A stretch of 64,000 nucleotides of DNA from Eunapius fragilis (Eukaryota; Porifera; Demospongiae; Spongillida; Spongillidae), in NCBI GenBank assembly GCA_963681505.1, contig OY811975.1, positions 9,555,210 through 9,619,209 of the forward strand, written 5' to 3'. Shown one piece after another: positions 63,901 to 64,000 of the stretch. The position numbers and the translations under genes were made by a program. The stretch's first letter is position 1. Each line of letters starts with the position of its first letter. The notes below the pieces were generated by a model, which was not told the DNA's origin, ran no database searches, and saw nothing but the letters and a program-made list of their open reading frames with translations.

Positions 63901-64000
63901 ATGTACATGAGTGTGTTCATCTAACAGGTCCATGTACATGAGTGTGTTCACCTAACAGGTCCATGTACATGAGTGTGTTCACCTAACAGGTCCATGTACA
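60935..64000. repeat. 31-bp tandem array, about 99 copies, continues beyond window
   Basis: Unit CAGGTCCATGTACATGAGTG plus TGTTCACCTAA, highly homogeneous; main variants are TCC/TCT and ACC/ATC. Lies in liprin intron 13, starting 26 bases after the donor at 60910. The unit contains the self-complementary CATGTACATG, and at each junction CTAACAG|GT. Confidence 0.97.

Noticed and set aside
60935..64000. CRISPR-like array
   Set aside because: 31-bp units follow each other directly with no spacers, inside an animal intron.

Overview
The window is eukaryotic and almost certainly animal. It has multi-exon genes with GT-AG introns, ankyrin and Death-domain exons, a liprin-alpha gene, an RNF38/44-type RING gene, LTR retrotransposons of the Ty3/gypsy type and remnants of hAT, piggyBac and THAP/DDE DNA transposons. 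The ankyrin plus Death-domain architecture, the short repeat-filled introns and a degenerate basic ORF with Y-x-x-DPEK repeats fit a sponge (Porifera) or another early-branching animal. That placement is inference; no rRNA or mitochondrial marker is present to test it.

Layout. 1-2.3 kb (minus): ankyrin repeats, a Death domain, a heptapeptide minisatellite and a second Death domain, with two in-frame stops. 2.6-7.7 kb (minus): a complete, apparently young LTR retrotransposon with a single 1490-codon gag-pol, indistinguishable 280-bp LTRs, a 5-bp target duplication and the rare order PR-INT-RT-RNaseH. 7.7-10.2 kb (minus): four phase-compatible exons of an unrecognised coiled-coil gene with a 28-bp minisatellite in one intron. 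10.2-19 kb: repeat-rich DNA with MITEs, a Tigger-like element and a segmental duplication. 19.4-24.0 kb (plus): a second Ty3/gypsy element, conventional order, nested in a dispersed repeat. 25.6-27.8 kb: piggyBac-like transposase pseudogene. 27.9-30.2 kb: a decayed relative of the first LTR element. 30.9-34 kb: tandem duplication of a 1.15-kb unit. 34.3-37 kb: a hAT remnant split by a THAP/DDE transposon and followed by a hairpin MITE. 37-43.7 kb: MITEs, a 1.3-kb TIR element and a 48-bp perfect palindrome.

43.9-51.75 kb (minus) is a RING-H2 E3 ligase gene that I could assemble completely: nine exons, 3063 nt, 1020 aa, every splice phase consistent. 53.29 kb to beyond the window end (plus) is liprin-alpha; 13 exons give the N-terminal 587 residues, all coiled coil. 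These two genes are head to head, 1.5 kb apart. Essentially every intron of both genes holds micro- or minisatellite DNA; the last liprin intron carries more than 3 kb of a 31-bp tandem repeat that runs off the window.

The most interesting items are the Gmr1-type LTR element with integrase before reverse transcriptase, its deleted sibling, the nested LTR insertion whose empty site is preserved elsewhere in the window, the hairpin MITE family with arm pairs matched inside each copy, and tandem repeats built around splice signals in liprin-alpha.
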